From: an uncultured Verrucomicrobiota bacterium
Lineage (GTDB): Bacteria; Verrucomicrobiota; Verrucomicrobiia; Opitutales; Opitutaceae
Length of the DNA stretch: 5,708 nt
Direction of reading: 5' to 3'
Assembly (NCBI GenBank): GCA_903919625.1
Contig: CAIXIZ010000076.1
Location: forward strand, 1-5,708
Shown: piece after piece, positions 5,156 through 5,708 of the stretch
Position numbering within the stretch: the first letter of the stretch is position 1
Layout: the number at the start of each line of letters is the position of its first letter
Program-made: the position numbers and the translations under genes
The notes under the pieces: generated by a model
The model's database searches: none
The model's input: only the letters and a program-made list of their open reading frames with translations
Told to the model about the DNA's origin: nothing

Positions 5156-5708
5156 ATGAGTGGCCCGATGCACCCCGGCTCCTACCCTACGCCCCCATCC
5201 TCTCCCGTGCCCAGTCCGAAACGGTCGTCCCGCCTTTGGACGCCACTGGCACTGATGATGGCCGGCATCCTGGCGACACTGCCGGTCACCAGCCACGGCG
5301 CGGAGACGGTCCGCATCAGCACCCTGCCAGGGTTGCGCTTTGACACGAGCGCCTTCTCGGTGAAGCCCGGCACGGAGGTCGAGGTGGTGTTCAGCAACTA
5401 CGATGAGATGCTGCACAACTTCGTCATCGTGAAGCCCGGCGCCCGGCAGGCCGTGGTGCAGGCCGCGCTTATCCTGGGCGCGGGGGCGGCCGAAAGAAGT
5501 TTTGTTCCCGTCACGCCGGATGTGCTGTTTTCCTCCAAAGTGGTGCCCGCCGGCTCGTCCTACAGCCTCAAATTTACCGCGCCCACGACTCTCGGGGAAT
5601 ATCCGTATGTCTGCACCTTTCCCGGCCACGGTCTTCTCATGTTCGGCACGATGATCGTCACCGACAACCCGCAGCCGCCCGTGATGACCCCGCCCACCCC
5701 GCCCAAGC
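5156..5708 (+). CDS. N-terminal part of gene A: exported azurin-like cupredoxin (3' end cut by the window edge)
   Basis: The frame ATG 5156 to the end of the window (184 codons, no stop) encodes a type I copper protein. A signal peptide lies at about residues 22-49 (KRSSRLWTPLALMMAGILAT...SHGA). The mature cupredoxin has all four usual copper ligands: H87 in MLHNFVIV, then C153, H158 and M162 in YVCTFPGHGLLMFG, with exactly the Cys-X4-His-X3-Met spacing of azurin. It should be a small electron carrier outside the membrane. The cupredoxin ends near residue 170 and is followed by a Pro-rich linker (NPQPPVMTPPTPPK). The first in-frame ATG after the stop at 5078-5080 is 5156; GTG 5207 would give a shorter, more typical signal peptide and is an alternative start. 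Through the terminal overlap the gene continues in frame at base 2 and ends at 682, giving 404 aa. Type I copper proteins accept or donate single electrons, so the propeller product of gene B is the obvious partner candidate. Confidence 0.88.
   Translation, partial: MSGPMHPGSYPTPPSSPVPSPKRSSRLWTPLALMMAGILATLPVTSHGAETVRISTLPGLRFDTSAFSVKPGTEVEVVFSNYDEMLHNFVIVKPGARQAVVQAALILGAGAAERSFVPVTPDVLFSSKVVPAGSSYSLKFTAPTTLGEYPYVCTFPGHGLLMFGTMIVTDNPQPPVMTPPTPPK
5689..5708 (+). repeat. Right copy of 20-bp terminal direct repeat, containing a 9-bp tandem
   Basis: This is identical to bases 1-20, offset 5688 bp, and the coding frame is preserved across the overlap (5690 corresponds to 2, both first codon positions). 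The repeat overlaps a short tandem, ACCCCGCCC twice at 5687-5704, which encodes TPPTPP. This low complexity is the main reason to be careful about reading the overlap as proof of a circle. Confidence 0.97.

Noticed and set aside
5008..5343. 111-aa frame whose ATG overlaps the dsbD stop (ATGA)
   Set aside because: The overlap looks like translational coupling, but the protein has no recognisable feature and its second half is an out-of-frame shadow of the cupredoxin gene.

Overview
The window looks like GC-rich DNA from a Verrucomicrobiota bacterium, possibly of the Opitutales. Three things suggest this: the protein architectures (an azurin-like cupredoxin fused to a domain I associate with PVC-group redox proteins, and a beta-propeller protein of the kind expanded in PVC bacteria), the weak or absent Shine-Dalgarno sites, and an intergenic stretch of compound hairpins and 'AATTCCGAAATCCG'-like repeats that resembles verrucomicrobial intergenic DNA. 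This is recollection of family patterns, not a database result.

All genes are on the + strand. Position 1 lies inside a gene (A), whose C-terminal part runs to 682. Gene B follows after 4 nt: an exported beta-propeller protein of 574 aa (687-2411). A 497-nt intergenic region (2412-2908) holds two compound double-hairpin elements, a further hairpin, a 14-bp inverted repeat with long degenerate arms, and degenerate direct repeats. Gene C (2909-5011, 700 aa) is a complete DsbD-family transmembrane thiol-disulfide reductase. After a 144-nt gap, an open frame starting at 5156 encodes an exported azurin-like cupredoxin that runs off the right end. It has no stop codon in the window.

The most striking point is that the first and last 20 bases are identical (1-20 and 5689-5708). 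Joining the ends through this overlap fuses the cupredoxin frame to the broken left-end gene in the correct frame, giving one intact 404-aa gene A. The window is therefore best read as a closed 5688-bp circle, or one unit of a tandem array, opened inside gene A. It has no replication, mobilisation, integrase or partition gene. A cryptic circle, a chromosomal amplification or excision product, and an assembly artefact caused by the low-complexity Pro-rich linker all remain possible.

On the closed map the order is C (DsbD) - A (cupredoxin fusion) - B (propeller) - intergenic block - C. All three products are predicted to work outside the cytoplasmic membrane. A plausible but unproven model is that B oxidises a sugar- or alcohol-like substrate or binds one, the type I copper site of A carries electrons, and C brings reducing power from cytoplasmic thioredoxin to keep extracytoplasmic cysteines, perhaps including the copper-ligand Cys of A, reduced for metal loading.
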